This document shows positions 1 to 5,692 of a DNA stretch of 6,347 bases, piece by piece (position 1 is the first letter of the stretch; each line of letters opens with the position of its first letter). The stretch spans positions 1 to 6,347 of the forward strand of contig CAAENI010000108.1 in assembly GCA_900757285.1 (NCBI GenBank), in the 5' to 3' direction. The DNA comes from an uncultured Collinsella sp. Lineage in GTDB: Bacteria; Actinomycetota; Coriobacteriia; Coriobacteriales; Coriobacteriaceae. Position numbers and translations under genes: made by a program. A model generated the notes under the pieces. That model made no database searches and was not told the origin of the DNA. It saw nothing but the letters and a program-made list of their open reading frames with translations.

Positions 1-485
1 ATCGGCGTCTGGGACTGGTAGCGCTTGGTAAAGTCGTCGCGCTCAAGGATGCGGGCGACGGTGAACTTGGAGCACACCTGCAGCAGGCCGGCCAGGTCCA
101 TCGAAAGGATCCAGTCGCCGTTGTGCACGATGGTGGTCTTCTCGGGGTCCAGGATCTTCATGGCCTGGCTCACGTAGGTCTCGGCGTTGGCCTCGATCTG
201 CTCCTGCGAAAGCTGCGGGCGGGTGGAGTTCTTGCCCGAGGGGTCGCCGATCAGCGCAGTGCCGTTGCCGATGATAAGGGTGACGTTGTGGCCCAGGTCC
301 TGGAACTGACGCATCTTGCGCAGGGGCACGGCATGGCCCAGGTGCAGGTCGGGGCTGGTGGGATCGACGCCGAGCTTGATGTTGAGGGGCTCGCCCTTCT
401 CAAGCTTCTTGCGAAGGTCGGCCTCGGGGACGATCTGCGCTGCACCCGAGGTGATGATACGCATTTGCTCGTCAACAGACAGCAT
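1..485 (-). CDS. tyrS: Tyrosyl-tRNA synthetase, N-terminal part (partial, runs off left edge)
   Basis: TyrS attaches tyrosine to tRNA-Tyr in the cytoplasm, using ATP, and is a class I aminoacyl-tRNA synthetase. The 161 residues visible begin MLSVDEQMRIITSGAAQIVP and carry the Rossmann-fold start: KLGVDPTSPDLHLGH around residues 37-51, in which HLGH (48-51) is the class I HIGH signature, then LIIGNGTALIGDPSGKN, a strongly conserved tyrosine-pocket segment. The order and wording (IKLGVDPTSPDLHLGH, then GDPSGKNSTRP) resemble the type 2 TyrS subfamily more than the Bacillus TyrS type. The KMSKS loop and the C-terminal S4-like RNA-binding domain lie beyond the window. The ATG at 483-485 is chosen because AGGAGG sits 7 bases upstream. 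It lies downstream of the U32 gene on the same strand with a 97-base gap, so it may have its own promoter or be cotranscribed. No T-box antiterminator with the UGGN core was seen in the gap. Identification is very secure. Confidence 0.97.
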   Translation of the reverse strand, partial: MLSVDEQMRIITSGAAQIVPEADLRKKLEKGEPLNIKLGVDPTSPDLHLGHAVPLRKMRQFQDLGHNVTLIIGNGTALIGDPSGKNSTRPQLSQEQIEANAETYVSQAMKILDPEKTTIVHNGDWILSMDLAGLLQVCSKFTVARILERDDFTKRYQSQTP

Positions 486-582
486 TGGGTATCCTCCTTT
501 TGCTATAGCACCCTCACCGGATACGGCGGTGCTGGAAGTTCATAAACCCACTAATAATAACCAAAACAGCGCGACGCGGCAC
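486..582 (-). other. Gap between the U32 gene and tyrS
   Basis: 97 bases. It holds the tyrS ribosome binding site, a GCTATAGC palindrome (502-509) and short alternative hairpins: CACCG (515-519) with CGGTG (527-531), or GCACC (508-512) with GGTGC (528-532). No terminator with a T-run and no clear promoter was found, so cotranscription with the U32 gene is possible. Confidence 0.5.
493..498 (-). promoter_or_regulatory. Ribosome binding site of tyrS
   Basis: AGGAGG on the minus strand, 7 bases before the ATG at 483-485. It is a full match to the anti-Shine-Dalgarno core and fixes the tyrS start. Confidence 0.88.
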
Positions 583-2559
583 CTACGACAGGAAAATCCT
601 CGTCCTGCCGCACGCGTCGATAACGACCGGCAAACGCGTGCCGTCACGTTCGACCAAAAAGCGCGCCTGCTGACGGCGCGAGCAGTCACGGCAACGGACC
701 TGCCCCGTTGCATCCGTGGCGCAGGCGCCCTCGGCAGTCAGCAAGCAGTGCTCGCACACCATGAGCTCGGGACGGTCGGCATCGACAGGCCCCAAGACAC
801 CGGGGCAAGCGGCAAGTTCGGCAACACGCTCCGCATCATTGCCGAGCAACTCGGCAGACAAGCACACCCGCCCCGCACCGAGTCCGCGCAGCCAGGTAAG
901 CGTGGCCCGATTGGCACAGAACACCGGCGCCGCCACGTCAAACGTTGTGCCCAGCTCGCGGGCCATCGCCACTTGTCCCAGATTGCGGCAGACGACGCGC
1001 CCGGCACGCTGCATAAGCGCCCGAGTCCGCTCGGCGTCGCCCGCGCGGCACACTTCGTCGAGCACCACCGTTGTATCGGACAGATCTCGCTCATCGCGCG
1101 GACCCACATCCATCAGCTCCCAGGCAAAGACCATACGAGCAAAATCCTCGCGCTTTGCCGGCCCCGCCGACCCCGCCAACTCCGTCGACGCACCGCCATC
1201 CACCGCAGCGCCCTCAAAGGGCAGCACCTCAACGGCACGCGCAACGGGCGCAATCGCATCCGCCTCGGCCCGCATGCGCTCCAACACCGCCGCCGTCTGA
1301 TCCAACACGCCGGCGCTGCGAATCAGATAGACCTCGCAGCCCGCGTCCACCTTACGTTTGCAATGCACGACGATGCGCTCCCCCGCAGCGGCATCCACGG
1401 GGCAAGGCACCTGTGGCCAGCGCTTGGGCACATCGGGACGCGCGTCGACACCCGGATAGAACCGAATCTCGAGCGTGTCGCCCGCCGCCACGGCGGCATC
1501 AAGCTCAACCGTCACCTCTTCGTGACCCACCGCCACCAAGTGGCCCACGCGCACGCCCTGGTTGATCGCGCGCTCAAAGCTCATGAGCTCGGCACCCGAA
1601 CGACCCCGCAGGTAAGCATCGGTAAACCCACGGTTAAACGACCTTCCCAGCTCGCGTTCAAGCTCTTCCACGGCACCGGAGTCCCACGCGCCGTCGCACA
1701 GCATATCGAGTGCCCGACGCCACACCCTCACCACGTTGAATACGTAATCGGGATTCTTCATGCGTCCCTCGATCTTGAGCGATGCCACGCCGGCGGCAAC
1801 AAGCTCGGGCAGGTGCGCGATACCCAGATAGTCACGCGGACAAAGCAGGCGGTCTCCCTCGACGGCAACAACACTCTGCCCCGCCTCGTCCACTAGGTCG
1901 TACGCCAGACGGCACGGCTGCGTGCAGTCGCCGCGCATCGCCGAGCGCCCACGCCGCAAGGCCGAGAACTCGCACGCCCCCGAATAGCCGATGCAAATCG
2001 CACCGTGGCAGAATACCTCGATGGGCACGCCCGTGGCACAGAGCGCCGCAATCTCGTCGACCGTCAGCTCGCGTGCCGTCGTCACGCGCTCGACCCCCAG
2101 CTCATCGGCGGCAAGCCGCACGGCACCCTCGCTATGAGCGCCCGCTTGCGTGGACAGGTGAATCTCGACCCCGGGAATCGCCGCGCGCAGCGCGCAGGCC
2201 AACCCGGCATCGGCGACAATCAGAGCATCGGCGCCCAGCTCCAGTGCATGAGCTCCCAACGCCACCGCGTCGGACAACTCATCGTCAAACACGAACACGT
2301 TGAGCGTTACGTACACACGCACGCCATGGGCATGCGCCACGGCGCAGCCGCGCGCAAACTCGTTATCCGTAAAGCCATGGGCGCTCACACGGGCGTTAAA
2401 GCCGCCCAACCCCGCATAGATGGCATCGGCACCCGCGGCGATGGCCGCAAGCATCTGGTCGAGTCCGCCCGCCGGCGCCAGCAGCTCGGGCAGCGCCGCA
2501 CCGGCAGCATCCAATCCAGTCTCGTATTGTCCGCTCGGCCCCATCGTCCGAATCGCCAT
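583..2559 (-). CDS. U32-family protein (TrhP/RlhA-like, 'peptidase U32'), 658 aa
   Basis: Members of this family were named peptidases, but the characterised TrhP and RlhA hydroxylate RNA (tRNA wobble uridine or 23S rRNA cytidine) using prephenate, and UbiU/UbiV relatives hold a 4Fe-4S cluster. Seen here: a TIM-barrel start PELLAPAGG (residues 24-32), the U32 signature FCHGAICIGYSGAC (183-196), DCTQPCR (211-217), CPRDY (240-244), SLKIEGRMK (260-268) and FNRGF (308-312). Cys189, 196, 212 and 240 match the four-Cys cluster layout of U32 proteins. A beta-rich segment follows (about 335-430), then a second, degenerate barrel-like half and a C-terminal Cys cluster (602, 605, 613, 623, 626). The length fits the long RlhA-like class (about 650 residues), not TrhP (about 450). 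The start at 2557-2559 is preferred over an in-frame ATG at 2584-2586 because AAGGAG lies 7 bases before it. The exact RNA substrate is unknown; a protease role cannot be excluded. Confidence 0.93.
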   Translation of the reverse strand: MAIRTMGPSGQYETGLDAAGAALPELLAPAGGLDQMLAAIAAGADAIYAGLGGFNARVSAHGFTDNEFARGCAVAHAHGVRVYVTLNVFVFDDELSDAVALGAHALELGADALIVADAGLACALRAAIPGVEIHLSTQAGAHSEGAVRLAADELGVERVTTARELTVDEIAALCATGVPIEVFCHGAICIGYSGACEFSALRRGRSAMRGDCTQPCRLAYDLVDEAGQSVVAVEGDRLLCPRDYLGIAHLPELVAAGVASLKIEGRMKNPDYVFNVVRVWRRALDMLCDGAWDSGAVEELERELGRSFNRGFTDAYLRGRSGAELMSFERAINQGVRVGHLVAVGHEEVTVELDAAVAAGDTLEIRFYPGVDARPDVPKRWPQVPCPVDAAAGERIVVHCKRKVDAGCEVYLIRSAGVLDQTAAVLERMRAEADAIAPVARAVEVLPFEGAAVDGGASTELAGSAGPAKREDFARMVFAWELMDVGPRDERDLSDTTVVLDEVCRAGDAERTRALMQRAGRVVCRNLGQVAMARELGTTFDVAAPVFCANRATLTWLRGLGAGRVCLSAELLGNDAERVAELAACPGVLGPVDADRPELMVCEHCLLTAEGACATDATGQVRCRDCSRRQQARFLVERDGTRLPVVIDACGRTRIFLS

Positions 2560-2566
2560 CGACAAA

Positions 2567-2572
2567 CTCCTT
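2567..2572 (-). promoter_or_regulatory. Ribosome binding site deciding the U32 start
   Basis: AAGGAG on the minus strand, 7 bases before the ATG at 2557-2559. The upstream in-frame ATG at 2584-2586 has no comparable site, and starting there would place this site inside the coding region. The shorter, 658-residue form is therefore preferred. Confidence 0.85.
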
Positions 2573-2709
2573 ACCAAGGTATGCATTCACTCTGAAAAAT
2601 GCCGTCTTCCAGCATACACGAGGCCTCGCGCGCCCCGTTTGGTTTATCGTGTAATAACTTATGTCCATCCTGCCCCGACGGCACATCCACCGTCCGGCAC
2701 GACATACCT

Positions 2710-2715
2710 GGAGGT
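2710..2715 (+). promoter_or_regulatory. Ribosome binding site deciding the PBP start
   Basis: GGAGGT, 6 bases before the ATG at 2722-2724. An in-frame ATG at 2599 would add 41 residues (a Cys/Pro-rich stretch unlike a PBP N-terminus) and has no such site, so 2722 is taken as the start. Confidence 0.88.
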
Positions 2716-2721
2716 CAATAT

Positions 2722-4938
2722 ATGGGTCCTCGCCAACGACAGGGACGCAGCCGTTCAAAGACGCATGCTCTGCCCATAATCCTGCTCTCGTTTTTGGGCT
2801 TTCTGCTGATTGCGGGCGTGGCATTTGGCATCGGCATGGTCGGCAACGTCAACCGCTGGCTGTCCGATCTGCCCGACTACACCGACGCCAACGCGTATCT
2901 GGTGAGCGAGCCCACCGAGATCGTCGACTGCAACGGCAACAAGATCGCGAGCTTCTACACGCAAAACCGCAAGTCCATCACCAAGGACGAGGTCTCCCCC
3001 TACGTGCTGCAGGGCACCGTTGACGTCGAGGACGAGCGCTTCTACGAGCACGGCGGTATCGACCTGTGGGGTATCGCGCGTGCTGCGGTGGCAACCCTCG
3101 GCGGCGGGCACGAAGGCGCCTCGACGATCACCCAGCAGCTTGTGCGCAACACCATCCTGCAGGAGGAGCAATTCGACTCGACCATTGAGCGTAAGGTGCG
3201 CGAGGCCTACATCGCCATCAAGATGGAGGACATGTACTCCAAAGACGAGATCCTCATGATGTACCTCAACACCATCTATTACGGCCACGGCGCCTACGGC
3301 ATCGAGGCCGCAGCCGAGACCTATCTGTCCAAGAGCGCCGCCGACCTCACCCTCAGCGAGGCCGCGCTGCTCATCGGCCTTCCCAACTCGCCTTCGCAGT
3401 ACGACCCCACGGTCAATCCCGATCTGGCACTGTCTCGCCGCAACAAGGTTCTCGACAACATGCTGCGCCTGGGCCACATCACCCAGGAGGAGCACGATGC
3501 CGCACAGGCCGAGCCCATCACCCTCAATGTGACCGAAATCTCGGGCAGCGGCGTCGACGTATACTCGCAGCCCTACTTTGTCTCCTACGTCAAGCAGCTG
3601 CTGGAGCAGGAGTTCTCGACCGACGTGCTCTTTAAGGGCGGCCTGACCGTCAAGACCACCATCGACCCCACGATGCAGCAGGTGGCAGAGAATGCCGTCC
3701 GCGAGCAGCTCGACACGCTCTCGCTTGACGGCCTGGACATGGGCATGGTCGTCGTCGACCCCAAGACCGGCTACATCAAGTGCATGGTGGGCGGCTACGA
3801 CTACAACGCCGACGAGAACCACGTAAACCATGCCACGGCCAAGCGTCCCGTCGGCTCCACCTTTAAGGCCTTTACGCTGGCAACTGCCATCCAAAACGGC
3901 ATGAACCCCAACGTCACCCTCAACTGCAACTCGCCGCTCAAGGCCAAGGGCACCACGACCGAGGTCCAAAATTACGCCAACCAGAGCTACGGCAACATCA
4001 CGCTTAAGCAGGCGACGGCATACTCCTCCAACACCGGCTACATCCAGGTGGCGGAAGCCGTCGGCAACAGCAAGATCATCTCGCTCGTCAAAAAGCTCGG
4101 CATCGACCCCGCCAAGGACAACATCGAGGACGTTCCCGTCATGACGCTCGGCACCGGCTCGATCTCGCCACTCGAGATGGCCGCCGCCTACGCGACGTTT
4201 GCCAACGGCGGCTACTATCGCCAGCCGATCGCCATCACCGAGATTGATTCTCGTACCGGTTCGGTGCTGTACCAGCACACCGACAATCCCTCACAGGTGC
4301 TTACCGAGGGCGAGGCCGCCGCGGTCACCGATGTTCTGTCCGGCGTCATGAAGGGCAGCGGTACGGGTGCTGCCGGCGCCCTGAGTGTCAACCAGCCCTA
4401 TGCCGGCAAGACGGGCACCACCGACAACACCACCAACCTTTGGTTCTGCGGCTATACCCCGCAGCTGGCGTGCGCCCTGTGGACCGGCTATTCCGCGGGC
4501 GAGATCCCCATCCAAAAGTACGGCACGGACCTGCTGGGCGACAGCACCAACCTGCCTGTCTTTAAGCGGTTTATGAACACCGTTCTGACCGGTACTGAGC
4601 GCGAGGAGTTTGCGACCGGAACGGCGCCCACCTACAAGAACAACAGCGTCTGGAAGTTCTACGGCACCAACAACACCAAGAAGTCGGAGAACGACGACAA
4701 GGACGAGGACGAAGAGGAAGAGGAAACCACCACAACAACTACCACGACGACCACGACCACCGAGACCACGGGCGGCGACACCACCGGCGGCACCGGTACG
4801 ACCGGTGGCTCGACGGGCGGCTCCACTGGTGGCTCGACGGGCGGCTCCACTGGTGGCTCGACCGGCGGCGATGGCGGCACGCCTACGCCTACGCCCACTC
4901 CCGACCCCTCGCCCACGCCTGACGATACGGTCGGCTAA
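2722..4938 (+). CDS. Class A penicillin-binding protein (PBP1A/PonA type), glycosyltransferase plus transpeptidase, 738 aa
   Basis: A bifunctional, membrane-anchored enzyme that polymerises lipid II into glycan strands and cross-links the stem peptides outside the cell. In order: a short basic cytoplasmic tail (1-16), one transmembrane helix (about 17-40), then the GT51 domain with EDERFYEHGG (103-112; Glu103 the expected catalytic base), GASTITQQ (132-139), RKVRE (157-161) and KDEILMMYLN (174-183). The transpeptidase domain has STFK (379-382; Ser379 nucleophile, Lys382), SSN (435-437) and KTGTT (563-567). All catalytic motifs are intact. From about residue 654 a non-enzymatic tail follows: an acidic run (656-668), twelve Thr in a row (669-680), Gly/Ser/Thr repeats (about 684-719) and a Thr-Pro segment (720-733). 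Such tails probably span or contact the wall. The gene stands alone: divergent from the U32 gene and closed by its own terminator. Beta-lactams would be expected to acylate Ser379. Confidence 0.97.
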   Translation: MGPRQRQGRSRSKTHALPIILLSFLGFLLIAGVAFGIGMVGNVNRWLSDLPDYTDANAYLVSEPTEIVDCNGNKIASFYTQNRKSITKDEVSPYVLQGTVDVEDERFYEHGGIDLWGIARAAVATLGGGHEGASTITQQLVRNTILQEEQFDSTIERKVREAYIAIKMEDMYSKDEILMMYLNTIYYGHGAYGIEAAAETYLSKSAADLTLSEAALLIGLPNSPSQYDPTVNPDLALSRRNKVLDNMLRLGHITQEEHDAAQAEPITLNVTEISGSGVDVYSQPYFVSYVKQLLEQEFSTDVLFKGGLTVKTTIDPTMQQVAENAVREQLDTLSLDGLDMGMVVVDPKTGYIKCMVGGYDYNADENHVNHATAKRPVGSTFKAFTLATAIQNGMNPNVTLNCNSPLKAKGTTTEVQNYANQSYGNITLKQATAYSSNTGYIQVAEAVGNSKIISLVKKLGIDPAKDNIEDVPVMTLGTGSISPLEMAAAYATFANGGYYRQPIAITEIDSRTGSVLYQHTDNPSQVLTEGEAAAVTDVLSGVMKGSGTGAAGALSVNQPYAGKTGTTDNTTNLWFCGYTPQLACALWTGYSAGEIPIQKYGTDLLGDSTNLPVFKRFMNTVLTGTEREEFATGTAPTYKNNSVWKFYGTNNTKKSENDDKDEDEEEEETTTTTTTTTTTTETTGGDTTGGTGTTGGSTGGSTGGSTGGSTGGSTGGDGGTPTPTPTPDPSPTPDDTVG
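4687..4935 (+). other. Low-complexity C-terminal tail of the PBP (acidic, poly-Thr, GGST, Thr-Pro)
   Basis: Residues 656-738 of the PBP. The acidic block (4687-4725) has eleven Asp/Glu among 13 residues. The twelve-Thr run (4726-4761) uses all four Thr codons in mixed order, so it is not a simple triplet expansion. Gly-Gly-Ser-Thr units follow, then alternating Thr-Pro. This is typical of disordered, extracellular, possibly O-glycosylated linkers. There is no LPXTG sorting motif. Confidence 0.85.
4804..4869 (+). repeat. 24-base tandem repeat, about 2.75 copies, encoding Gly-Gly-Ser-Thr pairs
   Basis: Copies at 4804-4827 and 4828-4851 are identical. A partial third copy at 4852-4869 differs by one base (C for G in the Thr codon). 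Each unit encodes two GGST-type tetrapeptides with alternating synonymous codons. Identity at the DNA level implies recent duplication by slippage or recombination, in contrast to the codon-mixed Thr run just upstream. Confidence 0.9.
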
Positions 4939-4960
4939 GAAGTACGCGACTAAAGCCAAC

Positions 4961-4999
4961 AAGGCCCCGAGCAGCTTATTGAACTGCTCGGGGCCTTTT
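4961..4999 (+). terminator. Rho-independent terminator of the PBP gene
   Basis: A perfect 14-base-pair stem, AAGGCCCCGAGCAG (4961-4974) with CTGCTCGGGGCCTT (4984-4997), and a 9-base loop. The run TTTT (4996-4999) and then AGTTT follow. It begins 22 bases after the PBP stop codon. An imperfect T-rich stretch on the other strand could give weak bidirectional activity. Confidence 0.92.
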
Positions 5000-5036
5000 A
5001 GTTTGAAGCGACCTGGTGGGCGGTCTTTATACCGGC

Positions 5037-5073
5037 AAACAAAAAGGGGTACCGACCAACGTCGATGCCCCTT
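5037..5073 (-). terminator. Rho-independent terminator of argR
   Basis: Read on the minus strand: AAGGGG (5073-5068), then A-T and T-G pairs with one C/A mismatch, CGAC, a GTTG loop (5060-5057), GTCG, and CCCCTT (5049-5044), followed by TTT, G and TTT. The stem is about 14 pairs with one mismatch. It lies 50 bases past the argR stop and faces the PBP terminator, as expected for a convergent pair. Confidence 0.82.
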
Positions 5074-5122
5074 ACAAGCCACTATGTCAGCGCACGCAAT
5101 GCCGAGCGCACGGCCCGCACAC

Positions 5123-5560
5123 CTACTTGCGAGAATTGCTCAGCTTATTGATCAGCGCCTCGAGGCGCTCGCCGTCCTCGGCCGTCTGGGCAATAACCAA
5201 AATCGTATCGTTGCCGGCAAGCGAGCCAAGCACATCGGGCAACTCTGCCGCATCAACGGCGGCGGCGATGCCGGAAGCCGTGCCAGGCTGAGCCTTGATC
5301 ATAACCAGATTATCGGTACGCAGAACGCCCGTTACGAGCTCGGAAACCATACGCTGCAGGTGCAGGTCCTCTGCCAGAACATAGATGCCCTCAGGGAGCT
5401 TACGCAGCCCCATATCGGCAATATCGCGAGAGACAGTCGCCTGCGTGCAATCAAAGCCCATAGCACGGAGCTCATCGACCAGCACGCGCTGCGTGCGGAC
5501 ATCCTTATTGCGCACAATATCTCTAATGGCATCCTGGCGCCCATTGCGTTTTTTAGCCAT
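5123..5560 (-). CDS. argR: Arginine repressor ArgR, 145 aa
   Basis: A cytoplasmic transcription regulator of arginine biosynthesis and/or catabolism; family members form hexamers (two trimers) that bind ARG boxes when L-arginine is present. The N-terminal winged helix-turn-helix contains TQRVLVDELRAMGFDCTQ (23-40) and ATVSRDIADMGLRKL (41-55), the recognition-helix signature of the family. The C-terminal oligomerisation and arginine-binding domain contains GTASGIAAAVD (93-103) and AGNDTILVI (115-123). Most relatives have GDDT at the last site; here the first Asp is Asn117, which is odd because it corresponds to E. coli Asp128, an arginine contact. The length is normal (about 150). The start at 5558-5560 follows GAGGG 5 bases upstream; a TTG at 5591-5593 would add 11 residues and lacks support. 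The leader has ARG-box-like sequences, which suggests autoregulation. No arg biosynthesis gene lies beside it in this window. Confidence 0.95.
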   Translation of the reverse strand: MAKKRNGRQDAIRDIVRNKDVRTQRVLVDELRAMGFDCTQATVSRDIADMGLRKLPEGIYVLAEDLHLQRMVSELVTGVLRTDNLVMIKAQPGTASGIAAAVDAAELPDVLGSLAGNDTILVIAQTAEDGERLEALINKLSNSRK

Positions 5561-5565
5561 ACAAA

Positions 5566-5575
5566 CCCTCACTCC
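5566..5575 (-). promoter_or_regulatory. Ribosome binding site of argR
   Basis: GGAGTGAGGG on the minus strand, ending 5 bases before the ATG at 5558-5560. It supports the 145-residue start over the upstream in-frame TTG. Confidence 0.75.
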
Positions 5576-5603
5576 AAAAGATGGCGGAGACAATCAATCA
5601 GTG

Positions 5604-5652
5604 TTTGAATAGTTTAGCGCTATTTGAAGGCTTTTGTGTATAAGAACGCATT
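5604..5652. promoter_or_regulatory. Candidate ARG-box operator region of argR
   Basis: The 18 bases at 5635-5652, TGTGTATAAGAACGCATT on the plus strand, match the palindromic ARG-box consensus TNTGNATWWWWATNCANA at 11 of 14 defined positions. A further half-site TTTGAATA lies at 5604-5611. Both are in the leader 44-92 bases upstream of the argR start, the usual place for autoregulation. The consensus comes from enterobacteria and bacilli, so the match is suggestive only. No confident -35/-10 pair was found for argR. Confidence 0.4.
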
Positions 5653-5653
5653 T

Positions 5654-5681
5654 CGAAACAATTCTATGCAAGTTTGTTTCG
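5654..5681. repeat. 8-base inverted repeat with 12-base spacer upstream of argR
   Basis: CGAAACAA (5654-5661) and TTGTTTCG (5674-5681) are perfect inverted copies, with centres 20 bases apart (about two helical turns). It lies between the stop of the upstream gene and the candidate ARG box. No T-run follows on either strand, so it is more likely a protein-binding dyad than a terminator. Confidence 0.5.
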
Positions 5682-5692
5682 TAATGAGCCGT

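Larger units (their letters stand above)
2560..2721. promoter_or_regulatory. Divergent intergenic region between the U32 gene and the class A PBP
   Basis: The 162 bases between two divergent starts must hold both promoters unless one gene is read from elsewhere. I see no convincing -35/-10 pair on either strand. The AT-rich island 2637-2664 (with TGTAAT, five of six to a -10 consensus on the plus strand) is the most likely promoter core. A 10-base perfect palindrome, CGAGGCCTCG, lies at 2619-2628. GTATGC (2579-2584) and GCATAC (2612-2617) form a loose inverted pair. No terminator and no small gene with a ribosome binding site is seen. Confidence 0.5.

Noticed and set aside
501..514. A T-box-like string AGGGTGCTATAGCA before tyrS
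   Set aside because: It resembles the antiterminator consensus at about 10 of 14 positions but lacks the UGGN bulge that pairs with the tRNA end, and the 97-base gap has no room for a stem I.
316..1896. A 526-codon open frame on the plus strand opposite the U32 gene and the tyrS start
   Set aside because: It is antisense to well-supported genes, is rich in Arg/His/Pro with no domain, and arises from GC-rich third positions of the true genes.
2599..2721. 41-residue N-terminal extension of the PBP from an upstream ATG
   Set aside because: No ribosome binding site, unlike any PBP N-terminus; GGAGGT at 2710-2715 points to the start at 2722.
2755..4278. A 507-codon open frame on the minus strand opposite the PBP
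   Set aside because: The PBP on the other strand has every catalytic motif; this frame is Val/Gly/Asp-rich without recognisable domains or ribosome binding site support.
4291..5082. A 263-codon minus-strand frame covering the PBP tail and the convergent region
   Set aside because: It reads the complement of the low-complexity tail (runs of Val, Ser, Arg and Gly), crosses both terminators, and has no family similarity.
4610..5608. A 332-codon plus-strand frame from the PBP tail through argR
   Set aside because: It is out of frame with the PBP, passes through a strong terminator and is antisense to argR.
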